Below, piece after piece: positions 1 through 6,407 of a stretch of DNA of 7,449 bases. The translations under genes and the position numbers were made by a program. A model generated the notes under the pieces. That model was not told where the DNA came from. It saw only the letters and a program-made list of their open reading frames with translations, and did no database searches. The stretch is from Actinomycetota bacterium (lineage in GTDB: Bacteria > Actinomycetota > Thermoleophilia > Solirubrobacterales > 70-9), in contig VAYK01000090.1 in assembly GCA_005884985.1 (NCBI GenBank), positions 1-7,449 on the forward strand, given 5' to 3'. Positions within the stretch are counted from its first letter, which is position 1, and every line of letters begins with the position of its first letter.

Positions 1-1392
1 GCCGGCGATCCGCTCGGCGTCGGCCCCGAGCTCGCCCGGCCCCCGCTCGTACCCATCCACCCCGACTTCCGCCGCCAGCGCCGAGAGGAAGCCGCTTGCG
101 AAGCCGGGCGCGTAGCGCGCGACTTCCTCGGCCCCCCCGTCGAGGGCGCTGGGGCGGTCGGTCGCGAGGGCGAGGCGAGCGCCGTGGCGACGCACGGCCT
201 TGCGGATTCGCAGGTCGAGGATCGGCATCGCGTGCAGTGGGTCGCAGCCGATCACCAGGATCGACTCGGCGGAGTCGAGATCGGCGACCCTCGCCGCCAG
301 CTCGGGCCGCGCGAACTCGATCGCAAGGCTCCGGTTGATCGACCCGCCGGCCCGTGAGTCGACGTGCGGCGAGCCGAGCCCCCGGCGGAGGATCCGCTGC
401 GCGAGGTAACCCTCCTCGTTAGAGGAGGAGCCGCCGACGATGGCGGCCGTCCGCTCACCGGCCTGGCGAAGACCCGCCGCCGCGGCTTGGAGCGCCTGCC
501 CCCAGCTCGCCGGACGGAGCTCCCCGCCCTCGCGGATGAGCGGCTGGGTGATTCTCTGCTCGGACTCGGCCATCTGGTAGCCGAACCGCCCCTTGTCGCA
601 CAACCAGCCGTCGTCGACCTCGGAGTGATCGCGGGCCAGCACGCGCTCGACGCGCTCGTCGCGCACCGTCAGGATCACGTTGCACTGGCTCGGGCAGAGC
701 GTGCAGACGGAGCCGGCGTCCTCGATGTCCCAGGGGCGGGCGCGGAACCGGTAGGCCTCCGAGGTCAGCGCCCCCACCGGGCACAGCTCGATGATGTTGC
801 CGTGGAACGGTGCGATGTAGGGGCGGTCGTCGAAGGTGCCCACGAACGTGGACGCGCCCCGCTCCAACAGCTGGAGCTGCTCGTCCTCGGCGATCTCCTG
901 GCTGAAGCGAACGCAGCGGTAGCAGAGGATGCATCGCTCGCGGTCGATCTTGATCAGCGGCGAGAGCGGGATCGGTTTCTGGAAGTGGCGCTTCGGGTCG
1001 ATGGACCGACTCTTGCCCGGACCCCAGCCCATCGCGATGTCCTGCAGTGGGCACTCGCCGCCCTTGTCGCAGACCGGGCAGTCGAGCGGATGGTTGACGA
1101 GCAGGAACTCGACCACGGCCTCCTGGGCGGCTTGCACTCTGTCCGTGCGCGTGTAGACGACCATCCCGTCGCGGACCGGGGTCGAGCAGGCGGTCTGCAG
1201 CTTCGGGATCCCCTCAATCTCGACCAGGCACATGCGGCAGGCGCCGACCGGCTGACCGAGCTTCGGCTCATAGCAGAACACCGGGATCTCGACGTCGCCG
1301 TGCTTGGCGGCGTCGACCAGCATCGTCCCGTCCTCCGCGGGCAGCTCGAGCCCGTCGACGAGGAAGTTGATCCGCTGGCGCTCGGCTCTCAC
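1..1392 (-). CDS. nuoG: NADH-quinone oxidoreductase subunit G (NuoG), 3' end cut off by window edge
   Basis: This is the large Fe-S subunit of the complex I NADH-oxidising arm, passing electrons from NuoF towards NuoB. I translated all 464 codons in the window without a stop; the gene continues beyond position 1. The ligand sets are visible in order: [2Fe-2S] N1b C40, C52, C55, C69; [4Fe-4S] N5 His101, C105, C108, C114; N4 C154, C157, C160, C204; and an extra N7-type set C230, C233, C237, C265. The start of the molybdopterin-oxidoreductase-like domain follows. The start is GTG, overlapping the nuoF TGA by 4 bases (GTGA), with a GGGAG ribosome binding site 7 bases upstream and the family N-terminus (INFLVDG) directly after it. 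NuoG is usually about 700-900 residues, so a third or more is missing from view. Confidence 0.97.
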   Translation of the reverse strand, partial: MRAERQRINFLVDGLELPAEDGTMLVDAAKHGDVEIPVFCYEPKLGQPVGACRMCLVEIEGIPKLQTACSTPVRDGMVVYTRTDRVQAAQEAVVEFLLVNHPLDCPVCDKGGECPLQDIAMGWGPGKSRSIDPKRHFQKPIPLSPLIKIDRERCILCYRCVRFSQEIAEDEQLQLLERGASTFVGTFDDRPYIAPFHGNIIELCPVGALTSEAYRFRARPWDIEDAGSVCTLCPSQCNVILTVRDERVERVLARDHSEVDDGWLCDKGRFGYQMAESEQRITQPLIREGGELRPASWGQALQAAAAGLRQAGERTAAIVGGSSSNEEGYLAQRILRRGLGSPHVDSRAGGSINRSLAIEFARPELAARVADLDSAESILVIGCDPLHAMPILDLRIRKAVRRHGARLALATDRPSALDGGAEEVARYAPGFASGFLSALAAEVGVDGYERGPGELGADAERIAG

Positions 1393-2711
1393 GCGCTTAC
1401 TCCCAGCGGCACGGGGCGCGCGTCGGTCGTCGACTCGTCGAGCGGCCGCGGCGCCGCGGCCCGCCCGGCCTCGATCGCCGCTTCGAACTCGTCGCGGAAC
1501 TTCTCGACCATGCTCCCGACCGGCATCGCCATCGAGTCGCCGAGCACGCACAGGCAGTGGCCGATGATGTTCTCCTGCACCGAGGCGATGATGTCGAGGT
1601 CCATCGGCGTGGCCTCGCCCGAGATCACCCGCTCGAGCATCTTCACCGTCCAGTTGGTGCCCTCGCGGCACGGCGTGCACTTTCCGCAGGACTCGTGGTG
1701 ATAGAAGCGCGCCGTGCGCAGCGCCAGCTCGGGAATCGAGACCGAGTCGTCGGCGACGATGATCGCCCCCGAGCCGAGCATCGAGCCCGCATCGGCCATC
1801 GCCTCGAAGCTGTACGGGAGATCGAGCTCGGCGGCGGTCAGGACCGGGGCCGAGGAGCCCCCAGGGAACCAGGCTTTGACCTCGCGTCCCTCGGGCGGGC
1901 CACCGGCGAGCCCGTAGATGAGCTCCCGAGAGGGGATCCCAAGCTCGATCTCGTAGTTGCCGGGCCGCTGCACGCAGCCCGACACGGAGACGACCTTCGT
2001 TCCCGGCGACTGCTCCGTCCCGAACCCCTTGAACCACTCGGCGCCGTTGGCGACGATGTGCGGCACGTTGGACAGCGTCTCGACGTTGTTGATCAGGGTC
2101 GGCCCTCCGTAGAGCCCCTGGATGGCCGGGAACGGCGGCTTGAGCCGCGGGTTGCCACGCTTTCCCTCGAGCGAGTCGAGGAGCGCCGTCTCCTCGCCGC
2201 AGATGTAGGCGCCGGCGCCGCGGTGGACGACCACCTCCACCCGGGAGCCCGTCCCGAGGATGTTCTCGCCCAGGTAGCCGGCCTCGTACGCATCGGCGAC
2301 GGCGCGATCGAGGATGTCGGCCACCTCGGCGTACTCGCCGCGGATGAACACGAACGCCCAGCCGGCGCCGGCTGCCAGCGCCGCGATCGCAATGCCCTCG
2401 ATCAGCTGGTGCGGGTTCTTCTGCATCAGCTCGCGGTCCTTGAAGGTGCCCGGCTCGGACTCGTCGGCGTTGCAGCACAGATACTTCGACATCTCGCCGC
2501 GGGGCAGGAACGAGGCCTTCTTCCCCATCGAAAAGCCCGCCCCGCCCCGGCCGCGCAGACCGGACTCCTCGAGCAAGCCGAGCAGCTCCTCGGCCTCCAT
2601 GTCGCGAAACGCGCGCTCCAGCGAGCGGTAGCCGCCCAGGCGCCGGTAGGTGTCGATGGAGGCGAGCTCGGGCTCGTCGACGCGCCTGAACAGCAACCGG
2701 GTCTCAGGCAC
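1389..2711 (-). CDS. nuoF: NADH-quinone oxidoreductase subunit F (NuoF), NADH- and FMN-binding
   Basis: NuoF oxidises NADH at FMN and passes electrons to cluster N3, then to NuoG; it works in the cytoplasmic arm as a pair with NuoE. The 440-residue protein matches the usual length (about 420-450). Visible motifs are the glycine-rich FMN/NADH loop GRGGAGF (residues 54-60), CNADESEPGTF (80-90), AYICGEETALL (168-178), and the N3 [4Fe-4S] ligands C342, C345, C348 in ESCGKCTPC plus C388 in CVLGD. C386 is an additional cysteine two residues before the last ligand. The start is GTG, giving MPETR, and overlaps the nuoE stop by 8 bases; a purine-rich GGCGGCGGAAG directly precedes it. The stop TGA overlaps the nuoG GTG. 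No lesion seen. The C-terminal 25 or so residues are a variable tail. Confidence 0.98.
   Translation of the reverse strand: MPETRLLFRRVDEPELASIDTYRRLGGYRSLERAFRDMEAEELLGLLEESGLRGRGGAGFSMGKKASFLPRGEMSKYLCCNADESEPGTFKDRELMQKNPHQLIEGIAIAALAAGAGWAFVFIRGEYAEVADILDRAVADAYEAGYLGENILGTGSRVEVVVHRGAGAYICGEETALLDSLEGKRGNPRLKPPFPAIQGLYGGPTLINNVETLSNVPHIVANGAEWFKGFGTEQSPGTKVVSVSGCVQRPGNYEIELGIPSRELIYGLAGGPPEGREVKAWFPGGSSAPVLTAAELDLPYSFEAMADAGSMLGSGAIIVADDSVSIPELALRTARFYHHESCGKCTPCREGTNWTVKMLERVISGEATPMDLDIIASVQENIIGHCLCVLGDSMAMPVGSMVEKFRDEFEAAIEAGRAAAPRPLDESTTDARPVPLGVSA
1400..1404 (-). promoter_or_regulatory. Ribosome binding site GGGAG of nuoG
   Basis: On the minus strand GGGAG lies 7 bases before the nuoG GTG, inside the last codons of nuoF. 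It supports the GTG start in the absence of a suitable ATG and fits translation coupled to nuoF. Confidence 0.6.
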
Positions 2712-3465
2712 CTTCCGCCGCCTTCACGCGGGGGTCTGGGTCGGGCTCGGGGCCGCCGGCTGCCGGGAGGTTGGCCAGCGCCTTGTCCGGCAGCACCTCG
2801 GCGCCGGCGCGGAGCTGCTCGACCGCGGTGCGCGCGTCATCGGCGTCCAGGGGCCCGTAGTAGCGCCCGTCGATCGAGGCCATCGGGGCGATGTCGCAGG
2901 CCCCCAGGCACTCGAACCCCTTTACGAACAGCTCTCCGTCCGGCGAGCTCACGCCGCCATGATCGGCCTCGTGGGCATCGGCCCCCGCGGCCTCGCAGAA
3001 GGCGCTCAGCAGGTCGTCGGCGCCCCGAAGCCAGCAGGAGATGTTGTGGCACACGAGCACCTGGTGGCGGCCGACCGGGCTGGTGCGAAAGAGGTCGTAG
3101 AAGGTCGCGAGCGACTCCAGGTAGCCGGGCGTCACGCCCATCACCGCCGCCGCCTGGCGGAGGCCCTCTCGAGTGCACCAGCCGTAGTGGTGCTGCACCG
3201 CCCACAGGGCGGGAAGCGCGGCGGAGCGAATCTCCGGGTACTTCGACATCGCAGCCTCGATCCGCTCGCGGAGCTTGTCGGGCACATCCACCGCGTGGAG
3301 CTCGGGGACGGTCTCGGCGTCCTCGGGCCGCATCGACTCGATCAGCCGAAGCCGCTCCCCGGCGGACATCTCGTTCGTGGGCCGAATTTCAGGGCCCGCC
3401 GCCTCCTCGTCTGCGACTCCGGGGGCGGCGGGGTTGCGGGTTGGCCGTGCAAAGTCTTTGCTCAT
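2704..3465 (-). CDS. nuoE: NADH-quinone oxidoreductase subunit E (NuoE), [2Fe-2S] subunit with extended termini
   Basis: NuoE carries [2Fe-2S] cluster N1a beside the FMN of NuoF. The 253-residue product has the thioredoxin-like ferredoxin domain from about residue 65 to 215, with ligands C139 and C144 (CHNISC) and C186 and C190 (CLGAC). Helical features such as YPEIRSAALPALW and QHHYGW (residues 76-96) are typical of the family. The ATG at 3465 overlaps the nuoD TGA (ATGA), with a GGTGGGA purine stretch 7 bases upstream. The frame remains open further upstream into nuoD, but that part does not resemble any protein. At 253 residues it is longer than the usual 160-180: about 65 residues rich in Ala, Pro and Glu precede the core, and a Pro/Asp-rich tail of about 30 follows. 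M33 is a possible alternative start that would shorten the extension. Confidence 0.96.
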   Translation of the reverse strand: MSKDFARPTRNPAAPGVADEEAAGPEIRPTNEMSAGERLRLIESMRPEDAETVPELHAVDVPDKLRERIEAAMSKYPEIRSAALPALWAVQHHYGWCTREGLRQAAAVMGVTPGYLESLATFYDLFRTSPVGRHQVLVCHNISCWLRGADDLLSAFCEAAGADAHEADHGGVSSPDGELFVKGFECLGACDIAPMASIDGRYYGPLDADDARTAVEQLRAGAEVLPDKALANLPAAGGPEPDPDPRVKAAEGA

Positions 3466-4724
3466 CTGTCTATCCCACCGAGGATGGGGTCGAGCATCGC
3501 CAGGTTCTGGATCAGGTCGGCGACGTAGCCATCGATGCACATGTCGCGAAGCGCCTGCAGGTTGACGAACGAGGGGTCGCGGATGTGGACCCGGGCCGGC
3601 TTCGCCGAACCGTCGGCCAGCACGAAGCAGCCGAGCTCCCCACGCGGCGACTCGACCGCGTAGTAGGCCTCGCCTGGCGGCACCCGGAATCCCTCGGTGA
3701 CCAGCTTGAAGTGATGGATCAGCGCCTCCATCGAGGTCGAGAGCTCGTCGCGCGGCGGCAGCACGACCTTGCGGTCGTCGGCGATCCACGGCCCCTCGGG
3801 CAGCCCGTCGAGGGCCTGCTCGACGATCCGCACCGATTCGCGCATCTCCTGCACGCGCACCCGGTAGCGGTCGTAGCCGTCGCCCACCGTGCCGACCGGG
3901 ATCTGGAAGTCGAAGTCGGCGTAGGCGAGCGAGGGATCGACCTTGCGCAGGTCCCAAGGCTCGCCGGCGGCCCGCAGGAGCGGCCCGGTGACCCCCAGGT
4001 CCAGCAATCGCTGGCGCGGGACGACGCCGACGTTCCTGGTGCGGCGCAGGAAGATCTCGTTGCGGTTGAGGATCGCCTCGTACTGGTCGATCCGCGAGGG
4101 CATCTCCGCGCAGAAGGCGCGAACGTTGCGCTCGAAGCCCACCGGGATGTCCTCGAACACGCCTCCGACCTGGAAGTAACGGGTGTGCATCCGCTGTCCG
4201 GTCGACATCTCGAACAGGTCGAGGATCCGGTCGCGGTCCCGGAAGCAGTAGAAGAACATCGACATCGCACCGAGGTCGAGCGCTGCGGTCCCGAGCCAGA
4301 CCAGGTGCGAGTGGAGCCGGTTCAGCTCCAGGTGAAGCACCCGCAGGTACTTGGCGCGCGGGGGGATCTCGAGCCCCAGAAGGCGCTCCACACAACCGAC
4401 GAACGCCTCCATGTTGAAGAAATAGGACAGGTAGTCCATCCGCTCCACGAAGGGGATCGCCTTCCAGTAGGACTTGTCCTCGCAGTTCTTCTCGATCCCC
4501 GTGTGGACGTAGCCGACCACCGGCTTCAGGTCGCGGACGACCTCCCCCTCGAGGCTGACCAGGAGGCGCAGGACCCCATGGGTGGCCGGGTGGTGCGGTC
4601 CCACGTTGATCGTCATCAGCTCCTGCTCGGGCCCGAGCGCCTCGCCGGCCGCGGTGCGCTCCACCGGTGAGCTGCCGATCACCTCAGCGTCGGTGCGTGA
4701 GATGACGTCTCGGCCCAGGCTCAT
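3462..4724 (-). CDS. nuoD: NADH-quinone oxidoreductase subunit D (NuoD), quinone-site subunit
   Basis: NuoD (49-kDa subunit, derived from [NiFe] hydrogenase large subunits) forms the quinone pocket with NuoB. The 420-residue protein is standard length. GPHHPATHG lies at residues 42-50. H49, Y98 (in MDYLS) and D150 (in ALDLG) sit at the same spacing (49 and 101 residues) as the quinone-site His59, Tyr108 and Asp160 of the bovine 49-kDa subunit, so the pocket looks complete. The N-terminal 35 residues before QELMTINVGP are variable. The protein ends DPILGGIDR; many homologues have GEVDR or GEIDR, so the Gly is a small departure. The ATG at 4724 overlaps the nuoC TGA by 4 bases, and the stop overlaps the nuoE ATG. 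NuoD is separate here, not fused to NuoC as in Escherichia coli. Confidence 0.98.
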   Translation of the reverse strand: MSLGRDVISRTDAEVIGSSPVERTAAGEALGPEQELMTINVGPHHPATHGVLRLLVSLEGEVVRDLKPVVGYVHTGIEKNCEDKSYWKAIPFVERMDYLSYFFNMEAFVGCVERLLGLEIPPRAKYLRVLHLELNRLHSHLVWLGTAALDLGAMSMFFYCFRDRDRILDLFEMSTGQRMHTRYFQVGGVFEDIPVGFERNVRAFCAEMPSRIDQYEAILNRNEIFLRRTRNVGVVPRQRLLDLGVTGPLLRAAGEPWDLRKVDPSLAYADFDFQIPVGTVGDGYDRYRVRVQEMRESVRIVEQALDGLPEGPWIADDRKVVLPPRDELSTSMEALIHHFKLVTEGFRVPPGEAYYAVESPRGELGCFVLADGSAKPARVHIRDPSFVNLQALRDMCIDGYVADLIQNLAMLDPILGGIDR

Positions 4725-5267
4725 TCGTACCAGCGCGGGACTTCGCGTTCGTTGTGGGTGAAGATCACCGGCTCGCCCCCGATCGGGAAGTCGCGGCGCT
4801 GCGGCCAGCCGACGTAGTCCTCGGGCATCAGGATGCGCCGCAGGTCGGGGTGGCCGCCGAAGACGATGCCGAAGAAGTCGTAGACCTCACGCTCCTGGAA
4901 CTCCGCGGCCGGAAAGACGGAGTTGTCTTCGACTCCGGGTGCGACCGGGTGCGCCGTCGTCCGCGGACGCCGCCGGGTCGGCGAGAGCCGCGCGGACCCG
5001 CAGCCGCTCCACCCGCGGCATGTTGAGGAGCTCATAGACGACGCCGAAACGCGGCTCGGCCGGCAGGTAGTCGACGCCGTGGAGGCTGCACAGGAAGCGG
5101 TACTCCTGGCCGGGGCTGTCGCGAAGCCAGCCGAGCACATGGAGGATTCGATCCGGGTCCACGATCAGGCAGGCCTGTCCGTGCTCGTGGTAGGTGCCGA
5201 GCACCGAGCCCTCCGCAGCCTCGTTGAGATCCCGGGCGATCAGCTCGAGCCCCGGGGCGTCCGGCAT
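4721..5267 (-). pseudogene. nuoC: NADH-quinone oxidoreductase subunit C (NuoC), interrupted by a +1 frameshift
   Basis: NuoC (30-kDa subunit) is a structural part of the connecting arm and binds NuoD and NuoB. The 5' part, from ATG at 5267 to about 4956, gives a good NuoC N-terminus (residues 1-104, including FLCSLHGVDYL and VVYELLNM). From about 4950 the homology moves to another frame, which carries the family hallmark AEFQEREVYDFFG, GHPDLRRILMPEDYVG and WPQRRDFPIGG to the TGA at 4721. The span is 547 bases, one more than 182 codons, so one extra base (or two lost) explains it; repaired, the protein would be about 181 residues, normal for an unfused NuoC. As written, the first frame stops at 4887, giving 126 residues without the signature. 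The start overlaps the nuoB stop by one base (TGATG), and the end overlaps the nuoD start. Sequencing error or real inactivation cannot be separated from one sequence. Confidence 0.9.
4945..4961 (-). other. Frameshift zone in nuoC
   Basis: Upstream of here the NuoC frame reads ...LADPAASADD; downstream the correct frame reads HPVAPGVEDNSVFPAAEFQ, one base further on. Neither frame has a stop across the zone, so the exact base cannot be fixed without homologues. The local minus-strand sequence GACGGCGCACCCGG has no homopolymer longer than three. CCC-G could in principle allow +1 slippage by a proline tRNA, but nothing else supports programmed shifting. Confidence 0.75.
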
Positions 5268-5707
5268 CAGCCGCGTTCCCCCGCCAACTCCGCGTCGTTG
5301 GCGACCGAGGCCTCCCTGGCGGCGGCGTACGCCTCGGCCTCCTCCCTCGACGCCTCGCCGGTGGCCGCCCGGGCCCATTCCTCGGTGCCGATCGCGTTGT
5401 AGCGACGCCGCCAGCCGGGATCGGGGTTGCCGAGGATCATCCGCTGCAGCTTGTTGAACCCATAAACCAGCGCCTCCGGACGCGGCGGACAGCCGGGGAC
5501 ATGGATGTCGACCGGCATGAACTTGTCGGCCCCCTGGACCACGGCGTAGTTCGCGAACATGCCGCCCGACGACGAGCAGGCGCCCATCGAGATCACCCAC
5601 TTCGGCTCCAGCATCTGGTCGTAGAGGCGGCGGACAACCGGGGCCATCTTGATCGCCACCCGGCCCGAGAGAATCAGCATGTCAGCCTGCCTGGGCGAGG
5701 CGCGCAT
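5267..5707 (-). CDS. C-terminal NuoB fragment with its own possible ATG start
   Basis: After the TAG at 5711-5713 comes one codon (AAC) and then an ATG at 5707 in the same frame, opening 146 residues that hold the last two N2 ligands (C141 and C170 in full-length numbering) and the whole NuoB C-terminus. A terminating ribosome could restart here, although I see no ribosome binding site just upstream. In intact homologues this Met position is an internal residue, so the ATG is probably accidental. A gene caller would report this piece as a short NuoB. A fragment without C75 and C76 should not form N2 by itself. Confidence 0.45.
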   Translation of the reverse strand: MRASPRQADMLILSGRVAIKMAPVVRRLYDQMLEPKWVISMGACSSSGGMFANYAVVQGADKFMPVDIHVPGCPPRPEALVYGFNKLQRMILGNPDPGWRRRYNAIGTEEWARAATGEASREEAEAYAAAREASVANDAELAGERG

Positions 5708-5710
5708 GTT

Positions 5711-5713
5711 CTA
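5711..5713 (-). other. Premature amber codon in nuoB
   Basis: Codon 96 reads TAG between GCC (Ala95) and AAC. The frame is the same on both sides. Two other genes in this window end at TAG (6927-6929 plus strand, 6958-6960 minus strand), so TAG is used as an ordinary stop by this genome. Confidence 0.93.
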
Positions 5714-5994
5714 GGCGCCGAACCGCGCGATGTCATAGCGCGGGCTGACAATCGACATCATCTCGATCGCGCAGCAGGCGAGCCCGAAGGTGGCCGGGAA
5801 GATCGAGTTCGCGCGCCCCCAGCGCATCGTCTTGTCGAGCGTCGTCGCCAGCACCGACTCGTTGACGTGCTGCTCCAGCGCCGCGCCGTCGAGGTCTCCT
5901 CGCAACAGGTCGCGGGCGCGAAGCTGGCGAATGCGGAGCTCCGTGGGCGATCTCGGCTCGTCGAGCGGCGAGAGCGCGCGCAGCTTCTCGCGCC

Positions 5995-6357
5995 TCACCT
6001 CCAATCGAGCGCCCCCCTTCGCCACACGTATGCAAGGGCGACCCCGAGCAGGACGACGAAGACCCCGACCTCGATCAGGACGAAGACCGAGTGCGCCGCC
6101 CTGAGAATCACCCCGACCGGGTACAGGAAGACGACCTCGATGTCGAACAGGATGAACAGCATCGCGATCATGTAGAAGCTCACCCCGAAGCGGAACGTCC
6201 GCGAGACCTCGCTCGGCAACCCGCACTCGTAGGGCTCGCTCTTTACCCTGCTGGGCCGCCGCGGCCCCACCAGCCCGTTGACCATCGCCAGTGTTCCTCC
6301 CACGATCACGCCGAGGCCGGCAAACACGATCACTGGGAGGTAGCTGCGCAACAGCAC
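5995..6357 (-). CDS. nuoA: NADH-quinone oxidoreductase subunit A (NuoA), membrane subunit
   Basis: NuoA (ND3 homologue) is a three-helix membrane subunit at the junction of the two arms, next to the quinone channel. The 120-residue product is standard length. Helices are at about residues 5-27, 58-83 and 90-112. The cytoplasmic loop holds the conserved EPYECG (residues 41-46, C45 matching the ND3 loop cysteine), and helix 2 carries FDIEVVFLYP with the conserved acidic residues D72 and E74. It is the first gene of the operon. The start is GTG at 6357; an in-frame TAA a few codons upstream excludes a longer protein, and TTG at codon 3 and GTG at codon 9 are the nearby alternatives. No clear ribosome binding site precedes the GTG, which may fit a leaderless message. 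The stop overlaps the nuoB GTG by 4 bases. Confidence 0.96.
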   Translation of the reverse strand: MLLRSYLPVIVFAGLGVIVGGTLAMVNGLVGPRRPSRVKSEPYECGLPSEVSRTFRFGVSFYMIAMLFILFDIEVVFLYPVGVILRAAHSVFVLIEVGVFVVLLGVALAYVWRRGALDWR

Positions 6358-6366
6358 GGCAGCCGA

Positions 6367-6372
6367 GTTATA
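6367..6372 (-). promoter_or_regulatory. Candidate -10 element TATAAC of the nuo operon
   Basis: The minus strand reads GGGTATATAACTCGG, with TATAAC matching five of six bases of the TATAAT consensus, in the most AT-rich stretch of the window. Transcription would start about 6-8 bases further on, near 6359-6361, only a few bases before the nuoA GTG at 6357. No convincing -35 box is present at 16-18 bases (the candidates are AGCAAC and TAGCAA). Confidence 0.4.
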
Positions 6373-6375
6373 TAC

Positions 6376-6386
6376 CCACTTTGTGG
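6376..6386. repeat. Short inverted repeat CCAC-TTT-GTGG upstream of nuoA
   Basis: A perfect 4+4 palindrome with a 3-base centre lies directly upstream of the candidate -10 box of nuoA, between -10 and the expected -35 region. That is a position where a repressor could act, but repeats this short arise by chance. Confidence 0.3.
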
Positions 6387-6407
6387 CAGGTTGCTACATA
6401 GTGATTT

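Larger units (their letters stand above)
5267..5998 (-). pseudogene. nuoB: NADH-quinone oxidoreductase subunit B (NuoB), interrupted by an in-frame TAG
   Basis: NuoB carries cluster N2, the last Fe-S centre before quinone. Read through the stop, the span encodes 243 residues in one frame. The N2 ligands are C75 and C76 (GLACCAIEMM), C141 (MGACSSSGG) and C170 (PGCPPRP). Counting the TAG as one residue, the spacings of 65 and 29 equal those of Escherichia coli NuoB (C64, C129, C158), so the lesion is a substitution with no gain or loss of bases. TAG is codon 96, inside the conserved stretch RFGA-x-x-x-RASPRQAD, where homologues usually have Glu; GAG to TAG is one change. The start is GTG at 5998, overlapping the nuoA TGA (GTGA), with GGAG just before it. 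About 47 residues precede the core and an Ala/Glu-rich tail of about 40 follows. A later start is possible. Without readthrough the first product is 95 residues and cannot assemble N2. Confidence 0.9.

Noticed and set aside
364..1701. A 445-codon open frame on the plus strand, antisense to nuoG and the end of nuoF
   Set aside because: Same antisense artefact; the minus-strand frame carries all the NuoG Fe-S ligands.
2704..4395. A NuoE-frame reading that starts far upstream inside nuoD (563 codons), suggesting a fusion
   Set aside because: The first 310 codons are out-of-frame nuoD sequence with no family resemblance. NuoE starts at the ATG at 3465, which overlaps the nuoD stop.
1557..4670. 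A 1037-codon open frame on the plus strand, antisense to nuoF, nuoE and nuoD
   Set aside because: It lies opposite well-supported nuo genes. Long antisense frames are expected when codons are strongly G/C-ending. The translation is low-complexity Arg/Ala/Gly/Asp-rich with no recognisable domain.
4721..5140. A 139-residue NuoC starting at ATG 5140
   Set aside because: Its first 65 or so residues are out-of-frame. The true N-terminus (MPDAPGLELIARD) begins at 5267, and the two parts are joined by the frameshift.
5711..5713. Genome-wide reassignment of TAG, or pyrrolysine at this codon
   Set aside because: Two other genes in the window end naturally at TAG, and the position normally holds Glu in NuoB. 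Nothing indicates pyrrolysine genes in what can be seen.
5501..6175. A 224-codon plus-strand open frame across nuoB and nuoA
   Set aside because: It is antisense to NuoB and NuoA sequence with clear cysteine and membrane motifs; the translation has no domain.
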